From an uncultured Eubacteriales bacterium (GTDB taxonomy: Bacteria; Bacillota; Clostridia; Christensenellales; Aristaeellaceae), in NCBI GenBank assembly GCA_900553265.1, contig USDD01000037.1, positions 1 to 24,077 of the forward strand: 24,077 nt of DNA, given 5' to 3'. Below the pieces are notes generated by a model. The model did not search any database and had not been told where the DNA came from. It saw only the letters and a list, made by a program, of their open reading frames with translations. Positions 23,508-24,077 of this stretch are shown piece after piece. Both the position numbers and the translations under genes were made by a program. Within the stretch, counting starts at the first letter, position 1. Each line of letters opens with the position of its first letter.

Positions 23508-24077
23508 ATGGCTCTCGTTACCTCTACTGAGATGTTTAAGAAAGCCTACAATGGCGGCTACGCCATCGGCGCTTTCAACGTCAACAACATGGAAATCATT
23601 CAGGGCATCACCGAGGCCGCGATCGAAAAGCGCGCTCCGCTGATCCTTCAGGTCTCCAAGGGCGCCCGCGCCTATGCCAAGCACGTCTATCTGATGAAGC
23701 TCATCGAGGCGGCTATCATCGACGCCGAGCAGACCGCGGGCTTTGATCTGCCCATCTGCGTGCATCTGGACCACGGCGACACCTTCGAGCTGTGCAAGAG
23801 CTGCATCGACGGCGGCTTCACCTCCGTCATGATCGACGGCTCCTCCAAGTCCTTCGCGGACAACATCGCGCTGACCAAGCAGGTCGTCGAGTACGCGCAC
23901 GATCACGGCGTTGTGGTCGAGGGCGAGCTGGGCACTCTGGCCGGCGTTGAGGACGAGGTCAAGGTCTCCCACGAGGATTCCTCCTACACTCGTCCCGAAG
24001 AGGTCGAGGAGTTCGTCTCCAAGACCGGCGTTGACTCTCTGGCCATCGCCATCGGCACCTCTCACGGCGCTTACAAG
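23508..24077 (+). CDS. fba: Class II fructose-bisphosphate aldolase (3' end cut by window)
   Basis: The first 190 residues of a zinc-dependent class II aldolase, which splits fructose 1,6-bisphosphate into dihydroxyacetone phosphate and glyceraldehyde 3-phosphate. GAFNVNNME at 21-29 is the usual N-terminal motif. LDHGD at 87-91 carries the catalytic Asp88 and zinc ligand His89. VEGELG holds the next zinc ligand, and GTSHGAYK at the window edge includes another zinc-ligand His. The frame is open to the last base, so about a third of the protein lies outside. The ATG follows TAAAGGAG closely. Functionally it follows the phosphofructokinase of this window in glycolysis, but the two are transcribed separately. 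Confidence 0.95.
   Translation, partial: MALVTSTEMFKKAYNGGYAIGAFNVNNMEIIQGITEAAIEKRAPLILQVSKGARAYAKHVYLMKLIEAAIIDAEQTAGFDLPICVHLDHGDTFELCKSCIDGGFTSVMIDGSSKSFADNIALTKQVVEYAHDHGVVVEGELGTLAGVEDEVKVSHEDSSYTRPEEVEEFVSKTGVDSLAIAIGTSHGAYK

Noticed and set aside
1..24077. CRISPR array, transposon, prophage or tRNA
   Set aside because: No regularly spaced repeats, transposase or phage proteins, terminal inverted repeats, or cloverleaf-like sequences were seen on either strand.

Overview
The window looks like chromosomal DNA of a GC-rich anaerobic Firmicute, probably a gut Clostridia member of the Christensenellales or Oscillospirales type. The reasons are strong AGGAGG ribosome binding sites, sigma-A promoters with near-consensus -35 and -10 boxes, a pyrophosphate-type phosphofructokinase, a RACo-type corrinoid activator, and an LplABC-type sugar importer without its own ATPase. 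The assignment to a lineage is inference. No tRNA, rRNA, insertion sequence, phage gene or CRISPR array was found.

Layout, left to right. Positions 1-227 hold no gene but contain a run of short perfect hairpins, including two terminator-like ones. A leftward RACo-like iron-sulfur/ASKHA protein (228-2147) is divergent from a rightward carbohydrate operon with a very good promoter at 2356-2384. The operon (2469-14641) encodes a GH2 enzyme of the beta-mannosidase type, an extracellular solute-binding protein broken by a one-base frameshift near 5330, LplB- and LplC-type permeases, a GH106-like glycosidase, and two tandem GH36-like enzymes. It ends at a 15-bp bidirectional terminator. None of the glycosidases has a signal peptide, so the likely scheme is import of oligosaccharides followed by cytoplasmic hydrolysis.

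Convergent to it is PPi-dependent phosphofructokinase (14725-15981), with its own promoter, followed upstream by an aldo/keto reductase (16154-17110), also leftward. An AT-rich divergent spacer leads to an orphan membrane-anchored protein (17415-17924). A 23-bp-stem bidirectional terminator separates it from a leftward five-gene cluster: a TIM-barrel isomerase-like protein with a degenerate active site (head gene), TrkA, TrkH, an EamA transporter and a second TIM-barrel isomerase with an intact metal site. A terminator-like hairpin lies just before the last gene. The right edge holds the start of class II fructose-bisphosphate aldolase, transcribed rightward from its own promoter and cut by the window end.

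Most of the window is ordinary metabolism. The most unusual points are the changed sugar-recognition residues shared by both GH36-like enzymes, the broken and non-lipoprotein binding protein, the degenerate isomerase heading a potassium-uptake operon, the attenuator-like hairpin inside that operon, and a direct repeat covering the ribosome binding site of the carbohydrate operon. No clearly new multi-gene system could be demonstrated.
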